DNA of 64,000 nt from Flavobacterium orientale. GTDB taxonomy: Bacteria > Bacteroidota > Bacteroidia > Flavobacteriales > Flavobacteriaceae. The notes beneath the pieces are model-generated. The model was given only the letters and a program-made list of their open reading frames with translations. It ran no database searches and was not told the DNA's origin. Each line of letters opens with the position of its first letter. Within the stretch, counting starts at the first letter, position 1. Positions 52,350 through 62,350 of the stretch are shown piece after piece. The stretch covers positions 1 to 64,000 of the forward strand of contig NZ_BMFG01000011.1 in the NCBI RefSeq assembly GCF_014638005.1. Reading direction: 5' to 3'. Position numbers and translations under genes: made by a program.

Positions 52350-55208
52350 TCATTTCAATTTTTTCTTCACTTCAACTTCTTGGAAGCATTCAATCAAGTC
52401 ATCAATTTGAATGTCGTTGTAGTTCTTAATTTGAATACCACAATCATATCCTTTAGAAACTTCTTTAACATCGTCTTTGAAACGTTTTAAAGCAGTTAAT
52501 TCTCCGGTATAAATAACAACACCTTCACGGATAAGTCTGATTTTAGCACTTCTAAGTATCTTACCATCAATTACCATACATCCGGCAATGGTTCCAATTT
52601 TTGAAATTTTGAATGTTTCTCGAATTTCGGCAGTTCCGGTAATTTCTTCTTTAAGTTCCGGTGACAACATGCCTTCCATCGCATCTTTCAAATCATCAAT
52701 AGCGTCGTAGATAATAGAGTACGTTTTGATATCAATCTCTTCTTTATCTGCCAATTGTTTTGCACTTCCGGCAGGACGCACATTAAATCCAATAATGATA
52801 GCGTCTGAAGCAGAAGCTAATAAAACATCAGATTCTGTAATGGCTCCTACACCTTTATGTATAATCTTTATTTGAATTTCTTCAGTAGATAATTTAGAGA
52901 AGGAATCAGATAATGCTTCAACAGAACCATCAACATCTCCTTTTAAAATAATGTTTAGTTCTTTAAATTGACCCAATGCAATACGACGACCAATTTCGGC
53001 AAGTGTAATGTGCTTCTGAGTACGAACTGATTGCTCACGCATTAATTGCGTTCGTTTTACAGCAATTTGTTTCGCTTCTCTCTCATCTTCATATACATTA
53101 AATTTATCACCGGCAGTTGGAGCTCCATCCAATCCTAATATAGAAATAGGTGAAGACGGACCGGCTTCTTTTACAGAATTGCCACGTTCATCATGCATCG
53201 CTTTCACTTTTCCATGATTTTTTCCGGCCAAAACATAGTCCCCAATTTTTAAGGTTCCTGCTTGCACTAACACAGTTGAGATGTAACCTCTTCCTTTATC
53301 TAAGAAAGCCTCAACAACTACTCCTACTGCAGGCTTTTTAGGATTAGCAGTTAATTCCAACAACTCAGCTTCCAAAAGAATTTTTTCTAATAACTCTTTA
53401 ATCCCCATTCCCATTTTAGCAGAAATGTCTTGCGACTGAATTTTTCCTCCCCAATCTTCAACTAACAAGTTCATACCTGCTAATCGTTCTTTTATTTTTT
53501 CTGGGTTAGCTGTTGGCTTATCCACTTTATTAATAGCAAATATCATCGGCACGCCCGCTGCTTGAGCATGGCTAATAGCCTCTTTGGTTTGTGGCATGAT
53601 ATCATCATCAGCCGCAACCACAATAATAGCAATATCTGTTAATTGAGCACCACGAGCACGCATCGCCGTAAAAGCTTCGTGACCCGGCGTATCTAGGAAT
53701 GTAATTTTTTGACCGTTTTCTAAAGTTACTCCATAGGCACCAATATGTTGTGTAATTCCTCCGGATTCACCCGCAATTACATTGGTTTTACGAATATAAT
53801 CTAATAACGAAGTTTTACCGTGATCTACGTGACCCATTACAGTAACAATAGGAGCTCGGTGAACTAAATCTTCTACATTGTCTTCAACAACTGTAGTCGC
53901 TTCTTCAATATCGGTTGTAATAAACTCAACTTCAAAGCCAAACTCATCTGCTACAATTGAAAGTGTTTCTGCATCCAATCTTTGGTTCATGGTCACCATG
54001 ATTCCCAATGACATACAAGTTCCGATTACTTTTGTAATTGGCACATCCATCATGGTTGCAACTTCACCTACAGTTACAAACTCAGTAACTTTTAGGGTTT
54101 TGCTTCCTTCTTCAATAGCACGTTGTTCATCATCCGTTCTTTGACGGTGTGTGTCACGTTTATCTCTTCTATATTTTGAAGCCTTGCTTTTATTCCCTTT
54201 TCCTTGAAGTTTTTCAAGGGTTTCGCGAATTTGTTTTTGTACTTCTTCTTCTGTTGGCTCAACTTTAGCAACAATTGCCGGACGATTACCGCTTTTAAAT
54301 ATTCCGCCACCTCCACCTTGAGGTCTAGGAGTTATTTTAGCTCCACCTCCGGTATTTTGACCTTGATTTTGATTACCTCCAAATCCTGGTTTTGGTGCAA
54401 TTCTTTTGCGTTTATTTTTATTGGCATCATTTCCACCACCTGTTGTAGCTGGCTTTTGAGCGTTTGGAGTAATTTTAGGCTCTTCTTTCTTCTTCTTTGG
54501 TTTGTTAAATTGAGATAAATCAATTTTCTGTCCGGTTGAAGTCGTTCCCGAAAGTTTATGATATTTTGTTGTAATTTTGTCATCCTCAGCAGAAGCTTCA
54601 GTTGACACCTCTTCGTTTTCAGCTTTTACTTTTTCAATAGGAGCTTTAACTTCTTCGACCTTTTCAACTTTTGGTTCTTCAGCTTTAGCGACCACCTCGG
54701 GCTTAACTTCCACTTTTTCAACAGGAGCTTGAACAGCTTCCATGTTTTCTACTTGTTTTTCAACTTGCTTTTCGACAGGTTGTTCGACAGGTTTTTCTGC
54801 CGTTTTTTCAGCAGGCTTTTCTATTGGCTTTTCAACTGCTTTTTTTGGCTCTAAATCAATTTTACCTACGGCTTTTGGTGCTGCTACAATTGCTTTAGCT
54901 TTAACAACTTCAAGTCGTTGTCTTTCTTCATCTTGCTTTCTTTGTAACTCAATTTCTTTTTCACGCTCAATACGTAATGCTTCTTTTTCTTTGCGTTTTT
55001 CTTCACTCACTTCCTTCGAAGCTTCTTTCTTTCCTTTGTCTCCCGCAAATTCATTACAAAGAATTGAATAAACATCTTCAGAGATTTTTGTGTTGGGACT
55101 TGCTTCAATAGCTACTCCTTTATCCTTTAGATAATCAACGGCTCGCTCCAAAGAAATATTTAATTCTCTTAAAACTTTATTAATTCTTATATTCTTCTCT
55201 TCAGACAT
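52350..55208 (-). CDS. infB: Translation initiation factor IF-2
   Basis: 952 residues. The N-terminal third is low-complexity: an IF2_N-type start ([23 protein letters not shown]), then a Lys/Glu/Pro/Val-rich linker with repeated E-K-P-x-E-K units, and a Gly-rich part. The GTPase domain begins near residue 452 ([13 protein letters not shown]), followed by DTPGHEAF and NKVDK; the C2 domain that binds fMet-tRNA ends the protein. IF-2 loads the initiator tRNA on the 30S ribosome. The last gene of the operon; the linker is long, as in other Flavobacteriia. Assignment firm. Confidence 0.97.
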   Translation of the reverse strand: MSEEKNIRINKVLRELNISLERAVDYLKDKGVAIEASPNTKISEDVYSILCNEFAGDKGKKEASKEVSEEKRKEKEALRIEREKEIELQRKQDEERQRLEVVKAKAIVAAPKAVGKIDLEPKKAVEKPIEKPAEKTAEKPVEQPVEKQVEKQVENMEAVQAPVEKVEVKPEVVAKAEEPKVEKVEEVKAPIEKVKAENEEVSTEASAEDDKITTKYHKLSGTTSTGQKIDLSQFNKPKKKKEEPKITPNAQKPATTGGGNDANKNKRKRIAPKPGFGGNQNQGQNTGGGAKITPRPQGGGGGIFKSGNRPAIVAKVEPTEEEVQKQIRETLEKLQGKGNKSKASKYRRDKRDTHRQRTDDEQRAIEEGSKTLKVTEFVTVGEVATMMDVPITKVIGTCMSLGIMVTMNQRLDAETLSIVADEFGFEVEFITTDIEEATTVVEDNVEDLVHRAPIVTVMGHVDHGKTSLLDYIRKTNVIAGESGGITQHIGAYGVTLENGQKITFLDTPGHEAFTAMRARGAQLTDIAIIVVAADDDIMPQTKEAISHAQAAGVPMIFAINKVDKPTANPEKIKERLAGMNLLVEDWGGKIQSQDISAKMGMGIKELLEKILLEAELLELTANPKKPAVGVVVEAFLDKGRGYISTVLVQAGTLKIGDYVLAGKNHGKVKAMHDERGNSVKEAGPSSPISILGLDGAPTAGDKFNVYEDEREAKQIAVKRTQLMREQSVRTQKHITLAEIGRRIALGQFKELNIILKGDVDGSVEALSDSFSKLSTEEIQIKIIHKGVGAITESDVLLASASDAIIIGFNVRPAGSAKQLADKEEIDIKTYSIIYDAIDDLKDAMEGMLSPELKEEITGTAEIRETFKISKIGTIAGCMVIDGKILRSAKIRLIREGVVIYTGELTALKRFKDDVKEVSKGYDCGIQIKNYNDIQIDDLIECFQEVEVKKKLK

Positions 55209-55245
55209 ATAATTTGTTTAGTTTATTCTTTTTTATGCTTAAAAA

Positions 55246-56487
55246 TTAATTATCGAACTCTTCCTTAAGAATTCTCATAACTTCTAAAATTGTTTCTTCT
55301 TCTAAATCTGTTCTTCTTACTAAATCTTCAACATTTTGTTTCAAAATGCTTCTGGCGGTATCTAAACCAATTTTTGCAAATTCGTCTATAACCCATCCGT
55401 CAATTTCATCTGAAAACTCTGTTAATTCCACATCATCTTCTTCTGCAAAACTTCCTTCTCTGATAACATCCAATTCATAACCGGATAATAAACCGGCTAA
55501 TTTAATATTGTGTCCGCCTCTTCCAATTGCTTTAGAAACTTCTTCTAATTTCAAATAAACTTCGGCTCTTTTTTTGTCTTCATCAATTTTAATCGAAGAA
55601 ACCTTTGCAGGACTTAATGCTCTTGTTATAAAAAGCTGATTGTTGCTTGTATAATTAATTACATCAATATTTTCGTTTCCTAACTCACGAACAATTCCAT
55701 GAATTCTGGAGCCTTTCATGCCAACACAAGCTCCAACAGGATCAATTCTATCATCATAAGAATCAACAGCTACTTTTGCTTTTTCCCCCGGTATTCTCAC
55801 CACTTTTCTGATGGTAATCAAACCGTCAAAAATTTCAGGAATTTCTTGTTCAAATAATTTTTCTAAAAACTTCTCAGAAGTTCTTGACATTATAATTTGA
55901 GGTTTGTTTCCCTTTAATTCAACGCCCTCAATGATTCCTTTTACATTATCTCCTTTTCTGAAAAAATCAGAAGGAATTTGTTTCTCTTTTGGCAAAACAA
56001 TTTCGTTACCGTCATCATCCACCAAAATTACAACTCTTGGTCGTACATGGTGTACTTCTGCTGTATAAATTTCTCCAATTAAATCCTTGAAGTGTTTATA
56101 CAAATTGGTGCTGTCATGCTCGTGAATTTTAGAAATTAGATTTTGACGTAAAGCTAAAATAGCTCTTCTTCCCAAATCTATTAATTTTACTTCTTCAGAC
56201 ACATCTTCTCCAACTTCAAAATCGGGCTCAATCTTACGAGCAGCTGATAATGATATTTCTGAATTTTCATCTTCAACTTCTCCATCGGCAACAACTACAC
56301 GATTTCTCCATATTTCCATATCTCCTTTGTCAGGATTGATAATGATATCAAAATTGTCATCTGAACCGTATTTCTTTTTTAAAGCGTTTCTGAAAACATC
56401 TTCTAAAATGGCCATTAAAGTTACACGATCAATTGACTTGTCGTCTTTAAACTCTGAAAATGATTCAATTAATGCTAAATTTTCCAT
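55246..56487 (-). CDS. nusA: Transcription termination/antitermination factor NusA
   Basis: 413 residues, shorter than E. coli NusA (495), because the acidic repeat domains at the C-terminus are absent, as is usual in Bacteroidota. In order: an N-terminal RNA-polymerase-binding domain (about 1-125), an S1 domain (about 130-200, GEIYTAEVHHVRPRVVILV), and two KH domains (DPVGACVGMKGSRIHGIVREL and VSKAIGRGGHNIKLAGLL). It modulates pausing and termination. It lies 18 bases after rimP and 37 before infB. Confidence 0.96.
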   Translation of the reverse strand: MENLALIESFSEFKDDKSIDRVTLMAILEDVFRNALKKKYGSDDNFDIIINPDKGDMEIWRNRVVVADGEVEDENSEISLSAARKIEPDFEVGEDVSEEVKLIDLGRRAILALRQNLISKIHEHDSTNLYKHFKDLIGEIYTAEVHHVRPRVVILVDDDGNEIVLPKEKQIPSDFFRKGDNVKGIIEGVELKGNKPQIIMSRTSEKFLEKLFEQEIPEIFDGLITIRKVVRIPGEKAKVAVDSYDDRIDPVGACVGMKGSRIHGIVRELGNENIDVINYTSNNQLFITRALSPAKVSSIKIDEDKKRAEVYLKLEEVSKAIGRGGHNIKLAGLLSGYELDVIREGSFAEEDDVELTEFSDEIDGWVIDEFAKIGLDTARSILKQNVEDLVRRTDLEEETILEVMRILKEEFDN

Positions 56488-56505
56488 GCTAAATTGTAAA
56501 AATTT

Positions 56506-56970
56506 CTAAAATATAATAATAACTAATGCTTCTTTAATTTCACTAAATGGTAACTTAACCATTTTTTTTACCGTCTCTTTTCCTTTTCCAACTTTTTTTG
56601 GCTCTCTTGCGGTCCAACTTAAAGTTATTGCTTCATCAGAAACGGAGTCTAATGTTGCTTCATAAATTTCAGAATTGGTTTTAACTTGTAAAACCCTTCC
56701 AATATTTTTTTTGTATTGTCTGATCGATTTCAATGGTGTTGAAACCCCGGCAGACGCCACTTCAAGAGAAAAATCTACTTCTTCCCTATCTAAATTATGT
56801 TCGATAGCTCTGCTTATATCAATACAATCTTGAAGTGTAACACCGTGATCGCCATCGAGAATCACATTTATTTTATTGGCATCAGAAATAGAAAAATCAA
56901 TCAAAAACAACTCCGGTTTTTCTTCTAATCCTTGCTTTAATAATTCGAAAACTTTGTCTTTAAAAACCAT
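56506..56970 (-). CDS. rimP: Ribosome maturation factor RimP
   Basis: 154 residues from the ATG at 56970 ([18 protein letters not shown]), a normal RimP start and length. An in-frame ATG 36 bases upstream (57006) would add 12 residues encoded by a terminator-like hairpin and is not favoured. RimP assists 30S subunit maturation. Typical segments: [37 protein letters not shown] and [31 protein letters not shown]. First gene of the rimP-nusA-infB operon. Confidence 0.93.
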   Translation of the reverse strand: MVFKDKVFELLKQGLEEKPELFLIDFSISDANKINVILDGDHGVTLQDCIDISRAIEHNLDREEVDFSLEVASAGVSTPLKSIRQYKKNIGRVLQVKTNSEIYEATLDSVSDEAITLSWTAREPKKVGKGKETVKKMVKLPFSEIKEALVIIIF

Positions 56971-57029
56971 ATTTTTATAAAAAGAGGCACGCTTTGCGTG
57001 CCTCATTATTCAGTATCAAACAAATAATG
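56971..57029 (-). promoter_or_regulatory. Probable attenuator-type leader of rimP-nusA-infB
   Basis: Minus-strand leader with two inverted repeats. First CATTATT (57029-57023) / AATAATG (57010-57004). Next a strong hairpin GAGGCACGC-AAA-GCGTGCCTC (57004-56984) followed by T5, a canonical intrinsic terminator, 14 bases before the rimP ATG. No minus-strand gene lies upstream (the neighbour is divergent), so the hairpin is in the operon's own leader. It would lower read-through unless prevented. Confidence 0.6.
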
Positions 57030-57032
57030 GTG

Positions 57033-57040
57033 CAAATATA
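57033..57040 (-). promoter_or_regulatory. -7 promoter element of rimP operon
   Basis: TATATTTG on the minus strand, exact TAnnTTTG, giving a start near 57026 and a leader of about 56 bases that contains the hairpins. No TTG at the expected distance. Confidence 0.5.
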
Positions 57041-57066
57041 GTGTTTTTTTTATTAAATAAAAATCA

Positions 57067-57104
57067 TTGTAATTTGTTTAAAAATATTTGTACCTTTATA
57101 TTTC
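57067..57104 (+). promoter_or_regulatory. Promoter region of the universal stress protein gene
   Basis: Two overlapping candidates: TTG (57067-57069)-N21-TACCTTTA (57091-57098), or TTTG (57073-57076)-N20-TATATTTC (57097-57104). Each lacks only the last G of the -7 consensus. The start codon is at 57140. Confidence 0.5.
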
Positions 57105-57139
57105 AAATTAACAAACTACAAAAACGAATAGCGACACTT

Positions 57140-57964
57140 ATGAAAAAAATTTTAATCCCCACCGACTTTTCAAAACATGCCGAATATGCTTTAAAAGTTG
57201 CCGCACAAATTGCTAGAAAAAACAATGGTGAGATTTATTTATTACATATTTTAGAATTACCTCATCAAGCAGGTGATGCACTTTCTAGCGGACATGAAAT
57301 CCCGGAAATTATGTTCTTTAAAAGAGCCGCCATGCAAAAACTGGAAGACTTAATGGATTCCGAAATTTTTGAAGGCCTAAATGTATCTGAAATTGTTCAG
57401 TTTGATTTGGCTTTTGATGGCATCATGGATATCAGCAAAAAAAATAATGTTGATTTAATTGTGATGGGTTCACATGGAGCAAGTGGATTTAAAGAAATGT
57501 TTATTGGTTCAAATGCCGAAAAAGTGGTTAGATCATCTGACGTTCCGGTTTTAATCATCAAAAACGAAATTGAAAACTTTGAAATAAATAAATTTGTATT
57601 CGCCTCTGATTTTTCTGAAGAAATAAAAGCCCCTTTTGAAAAAGTAGTAGCATTCGCTAATGCTTTTGATGCAGAATTGAACTTGGTGATGATTAATACA
57701 CCAAATAGTTTCAAATCTACTTTAGTAGCACAGGATATTATGAATAAATTTTTGACAGGTTTTACAATAAAAAAACATGCCACTCATATTTTTAACGATG
57801 CAAATGTTGAAAAAGGTATTCTGAACTTTGCAAAAAGTATTGACGCCGATTTAATTGGAATGTGTACGCACGGAAGAAAGGGCTTATCGCATTTCTTCAA
57901 CGGAAGTATAAGTGAAGATCTAGTGAATCATGCCTTAAAACCTGTTGTTACTTTTAAAATATAA
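57140..57964 (+). CDS. Universal stress protein, two tandem USP domains
   Basis: 274 residues from the ATG at 57140 (MKKILIPTDFSKHAEYALKVA); upstream in-frame sequence to 57041 covers the promoter. Domain 1 (about 1-145) starts ILIPTDFS and ends with an ATP-binding-type motif MGSHGASGFKEMFIGSNAEKVVRSSDVPVLII. Domain 2 (about 150-274) ends GMCTHGRKGLSHFFNGSISEDLVNHALKPVVTF, with the same G-x2-G-x9-G-S spacing. Likely a cytoplasmic ATP-binding stress protein. Own promoter and terminator; divergent from rimP. Confidence 0.9.
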   Translation: MKKILIPTDFSKHAEYALKVAAQIARKNNGEIYLLHILELPHQAGDALSSGHEIPEIMFFKRAAMQKLEDLMDSEIFEGLNVSEIVQFDLAFDGIMDISKKNNVDLIVMGSHGASGFKEMFIGSNAEKVVRSSDVPVLIIKNEIENFEINKFVFASDFSEEIKAPFEKVVAFANAFDAELNLVMINTPNSFKSTLVAQDIMNKFLTGFTIKKHATHIFNDANVEKGILNFAKSIDADLIGMCTHGRKGLSHFFNGSISEDLVNHALKPVVTFKI

Positions 57965-57980
57965 TTTTGCTTCAAAAAAA

Positions 57981-58015
57981 CAAAATCCCGTTAAGAAACC
58001 TAAACGGGATTTTTG
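57981..58015. terminator. Bidirectional terminator between usp and sucB
   Basis: CAAAATCCCGTT (57981-57992) / AACGGGATTTTTG (58003-58015) with a 10-base loop and A/T tracts on both sides, 16 bases past the plus-strand stop and 21 past the sucB stop. Confidence 0.85.
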
Positions 58016-58036
58016 TTTTATCTAGAATTTAGAAAT

Positions 58037-59260
58037 CTATAGTTCCAATGCTTTTTTAGGATTGTTATCCATCAACAACTCTGTTGGGTTTTCTAAACCT
58101 TCTTTCACAGCAACTAAAAATCCTACTGATTCTCTACCATCGATGATTCGGTGATCATAAGACAACGCCACATACATCATTGGGGCAATAACCACTTGCC
58201 CGTTTACAGCAATAGGACGCTCAATAATATTGTGCATTCCTAAAATCCCTGATTGTGGCGGGTTGATGATTGGTGTAGAAAGCATACTCCCGAAAACACC
58301 ACCGTTTGAAATGGTAAATGTTCCTCCTGTCATATCGTCAACCGTGATTTGACCATCACGAGCACGAATGGCCAAACGTTTGATTTCTGATTCAATTCCG
58401 CGGAAAGACAATGTTTCTGCATTTCTAACTACGGGAACCATTAATCCTTTTGGTCCGGAAACTGCTACAGAAATATCACAGAAATCATAAGCAATTTTGT
58501 GATCGCCATCAATCATTGAATTTACATCCGGATATAATTGTAAAGCTCTGGTTACGGCTTTGGTAAAGAAAGACATAAAGCCTAATCCTAATCCGTGTTT
58601 GTCTTTAAAAGCATCTTTGAATTCGCTTCTTAATTTATTTACATTGGTTAAATTTACTTCGTTAAACGTAGTTAACATCGCTGTTTCGTTTTTTGCAGAA
58701 ACTAATCTTTCGGCTACTTTACGACGAAGCATTGATAATTTGGTACGTTCTGAACCACGACTTCCACCAGTTGGTGTTCCCATTGATGGTGTAGCATTTA
58801 CTGCATCATCTTTGGTAATTCTTCCGCCTTTTCCGGTTCCAACAATGTCGGAAGGTTGAATATTTTTTTCGTCTAAAATTTTACGAGCTGCCGGTGAAGG
58901 TGCTTGTGTTGCATAGGTTTTTTCTGGAGCTGGAGCTGCTTTTGGAGCTTCAACTTTCTTTTCTTCTGCTTTTGGTGCTTCTGTTTTGGCTTCTGCTTTT
59001 GGTGCATCACCGGTTGGTTTTGCAGCAGATGTATCGATTAAACAAACTACGGCTCCAACGGCCACTGCATCGCCTTCTTCTGCTTTTAGCGTGATGATTC
59101 CGCTGGCTTCTGCAGGTAATTCTAACGTGGCTTTGTCTGAATCGACCTCAGCGATTGCTTGGTCTTTTTCTACGTAATCGCCGTCTTTTACTAACCAAGT
59201 TGCAATTTCAACTTCTTTTATAGATTCTCCCGGAGAGGGAACTTTCATTTCTAAAATCAT
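58037..59260 (-). CDS. sucB: 2-oxoglutarate dehydrogenase E2 (dihydrolipoyl succinyltransferase)
   Basis: 407 residues. Lipoyl domain 1-76 with the lipoylated Lys43 in [12 protein letters not shown]; an Ala/Lys/Pro/Glu-rich linker (about 83-118); a peripheral-subunit-binding domain ([32 protein letters not shown], about 119-152); and the catalytic domain with [28 protein letters not shown] and the active-site YDHRIIDGR near the end. Makes succinyl-CoA in the TCA cycle. It lies downstream of sucA, separated by 200 bases that hold a repeat element. Confidence 0.95.
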   Translation of the reverse strand: MILEMKVPSPGESIKEVEIATWLVKDGDYVEKDQAIAEVDSDKATLELPAEASGIITLKAEEGDAVAVGAVVCLIDTSAAKPTGDAPKAEAKTEAPKAEEKKVEAPKAAPAPEKTYATQAPSPAARKILDEKNIQPSDIVGTGKGGRITKDDAVNATPSMGTPTGGSRGSERTKLSMLRRKVAERLVSAKNETAMLTTFNEVNLTNVNKLRSEFKDAFKDKHGLGLGFMSFFTKAVTRALQLYPDVNSMIDGDHKIAYDFCDISVAVSGPKGLMVPVVRNAETLSFRGIESEIKRLAIRARDGQITVDDMTGGTFTISNGGVFGSMLSTPIINPPQSGILGMHNIIERPIAVNGQVVIAPMMYVALSYDHRIIDGRESVGFLVAVKEGLENPTELLMDNNPKKALEL

Positions 59261-59318
59261 CTTTTTATGTTTTTAATTATGAATTTTAATTTTTTATTGT
59301 GTGTTGTTATCTCGTTTT

Positions 59319-59459
59319 AGCCCTGATAGCAGCGGAAATCCTTTTGGCGTTTTTTGTTAGTTTTTGTTGGCAAAAAAAAGCGACCTTGGGAGCTCTTTTT
59401 TTGACTTACAAAAACAACAAAAAAGGGTAAAAGATTGAAGCGGATAGCAGGATTAGCTT
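59319..59459. repeat. Structured intergenic repeat between sucA and sucB
   Basis: A roughly 140-base element: outer parts AGCCCTGATAGCAGCGGAAA (59319 on) and GAAGCGGATAGCAGGATTAG (about 59438-59457) share the GATAGCAG core; inside are T-rich and A-rich arms (about 59348-59372 and 59400-59427) that are imperfect inverted complements. It ends right at the sucA stop codon (59461). From memory, very similar sequences (AATCCTGCTATCCGCTTCAA on the minus strand) recur between genes in many Flavobacterium genomes; I cannot verify that here. No open reading frame of note. Confidence 0.65.
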
Positions 59460-59460
59460 C

Positions 59461-62232
59461 TTATCTAAACAAATTTTTGTCAAATACCATTCTGATTGCA
59501 TCGGCGTGTCGTCTTCTGTCTCTGGTGTGACTTCCGGCGGCCGGTGCTGCATAGGCTTTTAACGACGCTAATCGCCATTTTACCAAGTCAAAATTCATTA
59601 ACATAAAACTGTATGCTCCCATATTTTTGGGTTCTTCTTGTGCCCAAACGTAATCGTCTGCGTTGGGATATTTGGCTATTATTTCTTTTAATTGCTCGAT
59701 TGGTAACGGGAACAATTGCTCGATTCGTACCAAAGCTACGTCATTTCTGCCTAAGTTTTCTCTTTCGGCTAAAATATCGTAGTAGAATTTTCCGGTGCAG
59801 AATACGAGTGTTTTTACTTTCTTTTTGTCAACTGAATTGTCGTCGATGGTTTCTTGGAAACTTCCGTTGTATAGTTCTTCTTTGGTTGACACACACAATG
59901 GGTGACGCAGTAAACTTTTTGGTGAAAACACGACTAACGGCTTGCGGAACTTTGTTTTCATTTGTCTTCTCAACAAGTGGAAAAAGTTCGCAGGTGTTGT
60001 ACAATCGGCTACATACATATTGTGACGGGCACAAAGTTGCAGGTAACGTTCCATTCTGGCAGAAGAGTGCTCGGCACCTTGACCTTCGTAACCGTGAGGC
60101 AATAGCATAACGATTCCGTTTTGGTTGTTCCATTTGTCTTCGCCACACGAAATGTATTGGTCAATCATAATTTGGGCACCGTTGGAGAAATCGCCAAACT
60201 GGGCCTCCCAAATGGTTAAGGCGTTTGGATTGGCTAAAGCATAACCATAGTCGAAACCTAAAACGCCATATTCTGAAAGGAACGAGTTGAACACGCTGAA
60301 CTTTCCTTTTTTATCTTTTAATCCGTTTAATAAAATTACTTCTTCTTCGCTGTCTTCCACTTTTACAACGGCGTGACGGTGCGAGAAAGTTCCTCTTTCG
60401 ACATCTTGACCGGAAATTCGAACGTCGTAACCTTCGGTTAATAATGTTCCGTAGGCTAATGTTTCGGCAGTTCCCCAATCGATTGTATCGTTATCGTACA
60501 TTGTTTTTCTGTCGGTAACAATTTTGCTGATTTTATTGATGAATTTTTTATCGGATGGCAATGTAGAAATCGATTCGGCAATAACATCTAATTTCTTTTT
60601 GTCGAATGTTGTTTTTACTTTTTTCAACATTTCATCATCTGAAACTTGCTCAAATCCTTCCCATTCATTTTGCATAAATGGTGTGATGATGGTCAATTCT
60701 TTTTTGCGAGAAGCTTCTAAGTTTTGATCTAATTTGGCTTTGTAATCACTTTCAATTTTATTGACGTAGGTTTGGTCAACAATTCCATCAACAATTAACT
60801 TTTCAGCATAAATATCTCTTGGATTTCTATGTTTTGCGATGATTTTGTATAAAACCGGTTGCGTAAAACGAGGTTCATCACCTTCATTATGACCGTATTT
60901 TCTATAACCTAATAAATCGATAAATACGTCACGACCAAAAGTCATTCTGAAATCTAACGCAAAAAGCATTGCGTGAACTACGGCTTCAGTATCATCTGCA
61001 TTGACGTGTAAAACCGGTGAAAGTGTCACTTTCGCTACATCCGTACAATAAATAGATGAACGAGCATCAAGGTAATTGGTTGTAAACCCGACTTGGTTAT
61101 TAATCACCAAATGAATTGTTCCTCCGGTTTTGTAACCGTCCAATTGCGACATTTGCACAATTTCATACACGATTCCTTGTCCGGCCACTGCGGCATCTCC
61201 GTGAACTGCGATTGGCAACACTTTTGAGAAATCGTTCGGGAAATATTTGTCTTGCTTTGCTCTGGTAATCCCTTCAATCACAGCACCAACCGTTTCTAAA
61301 TGCGAAGGGTTTGGAGCTAAATTGATGTTGATGTTTTTACCTGATTTTGTTTTTCTGTCGGCAGTTAAACCTAAATGGTATTTTACGTCGCCGTCAAAAT
61401 ATTCTTTATCATAATCTTTTCCGTCAAATTCGGAGAAAATATCTTGTGTTGGTTTGCCAAAAATGTTGGCTAAGATGTTCAAACGACCACGGTGAGCCAT
61501 TCCCATCACAAATTGCTCAACGCCTTTTTCGGCTGCTGCTTCAATTAATGCATCTAAAGCTGGGATGATGCTTTCTCCTCCTTCTAACGAAAAACGTTTT
61601 TGACCTACATATTTTGTATGTAAAAAGTTTTCGAAAGAAACGGCTTCGTTTAATTTATTTAAAATATGTTTTTTCTGATCTCCGGAGAAATTAGGTAAAT
61701 TATCATTGATGTTTAATCGTCGTTGAATCCACTCGATGACTTCCGGTTTACGGATGTACATGTATTCAATTCCGATGGATTGGCAATACACATTTTCTAA
61801 ATGCTTGACAATTTCACGCAATGGCTTAGGTTCGTGACCCAATACTTTTGCGGCATCAAAAACCGTATCTAAATCGGATGAGGCTAAACCGAAATTTTCT
61901 AAAGCCAAGGTTGGAGCATAAACTCTACGCTCACGAACAGGATTGGTTTTGGTGAATAAATGACCACGTGTTCTGTAGGCATCAATTAATTTTAGAACAT
62001 TAAATTCTTTTTGTAATTTATCGGAAACGAGACTACAGTCCTGATTTCCGGCTGAAAAATCGGCCAATTGATTGATAGCATTGCCATCCGAAGCAGATTC
62101 TAAACCAAAATCAAAACCTTGAAAGAAAGCCCTCCAACTTGGTTCAACAGTATCCGGATTAACGGTATATTGTTCATATAAATCGGCAAAAAATTGTGTG
62201 TGAGCTGCGTTTAAAAAGGAAAACCTATCCAT
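59461..62232 (-). CDS. sucA: 2-oxoglutarate dehydrogenase E1 component
   Basis: 923 residues, the normal size. Decarboxylates 2-oxoglutarate with thiamine diphosphate and passes the succinyl group to SucB. N-terminal FLNAAHTQFFADLYEQYTVNPDTVEPSWRAFFQGF; the catalytic part has FVMGMAHRGRLNILANIFGKP, VHGDAAVAGQGIVYE and the ThDP-binding INNQVGFTT; later YGHNEGDEPRFTQP and, near the C-terminus, MLLPHGYEGQGAEHSSARMERYLQL. First gene of the sucAB pair. TACTTTTG lies 41 bases upstream of the start. Confidence 0.97.
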   Translation of the reverse strand: MDRFSFLNAAHTQFFADLYEQYTVNPDTVEPSWRAFFQGFDFGLESASDGNAINQLADFSAGNQDCSLVSDKLQKEFNVLKLIDAYRTRGHLFTKTNPVRERRVYAPTLALENFGLASSDLDTVFDAAKVLGHEPKPLREIVKHLENVYCQSIGIEYMYIRKPEVIEWIQRRLNINDNLPNFSGDQKKHILNKLNEAVSFENFLHTKYVGQKRFSLEGGESIIPALDALIEAAAEKGVEQFVMGMAHRGRLNILANIFGKPTQDIFSEFDGKDYDKEYFDGDVKYHLGLTADRKTKSGKNININLAPNPSHLETVGAVIEGITRAKQDKYFPNDFSKVLPIAVHGDAAVAGQGIVYEIVQMSQLDGYKTGGTIHLVINNQVGFTTNYLDARSSIYCTDVAKVTLSPVLHVNADDTEAVVHAMLFALDFRMTFGRDVFIDLLGYRKYGHNEGDEPRFTQPVLYKIIAKHRNPRDIYAEKLIVDGIVDQTYVNKIESDYKAKLDQNLEASRKKELTIITPFMQNEWEGFEQVSDDEMLKKVKTTFDKKKLDVIAESISTLPSDKKFINKISKIVTDRKTMYDNDTIDWGTAETLAYGTLLTEGYDVRISGQDVERGTFSHRHAVVKVEDSEEEVILLNGLKDKKGKFSVFNSFLSEYGVLGFDYGYALANPNALTIWEAQFGDFSNGAQIMIDQYISCGEDKWNNQNGIVMLLPHGYEGQGAEHSSARMERYLQLCARHNMYVADCTTPANFFHLLRRQMKTKFRKPLVVFSPKSLLRHPLCVSTKEELYNGSFQETIDDNSVDKKKVKTLVFCTGKFYYDILAERENLGRNDVALVRIEQLFPLPIEQLKEIIAKYPNADDYVWAQEEPKNMGAYSFMLMNFDLVKWRLASLKAYAAPAAGSHTRDRRRHADAIRMVFDKNLFR

Positions 62233-62272
62233 AATTAGTAGTAATAAACCTTATGTGTTAAAAATAGTTTTG

Positions 62273-62280
62273 CAAAAGTA
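62273..62280 (-). promoter_or_regulatory. -7 promoter element of sucA
   Basis: TACTTTTG on the minus strand, exact TAnnTTTG, 41 bases before the sucA ATG. No clear TTG at the proper spacing. Confidence 0.45.
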
Positions 62281-62304
62281 CAATAATTGCCATAATCTTT
62301 TATT

Positions 62305-62312
62305 TATTTTTG
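62305..62312 (+). promoter_or_regulatory. -7 promoter element of the outer-membrane protein gene
   Basis: TATTTTTG, exact TAnnTTTG, 38 bases before the ATG at 62351. A TTG at 62287-62289 gives a 15-base spacer, a little short. Confidence 0.45.
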
Positions 62313-62350
62313 CATACTTTTATGTTTTAAATTGCTAAAAAGATATAGAT

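Noticed and set aside
57041..57139. 33-residue N-terminal extension of the universal stress protein
   Set aside because: It covers the promoter region, and the USP domain starts exactly at the ATG at 57140.
59613..60110. 165-codon plus-strand open frame opposite sucA
   Set aside because: Antisense shadow of a highly conserved gene; no start context, signal or domain is recognisable.
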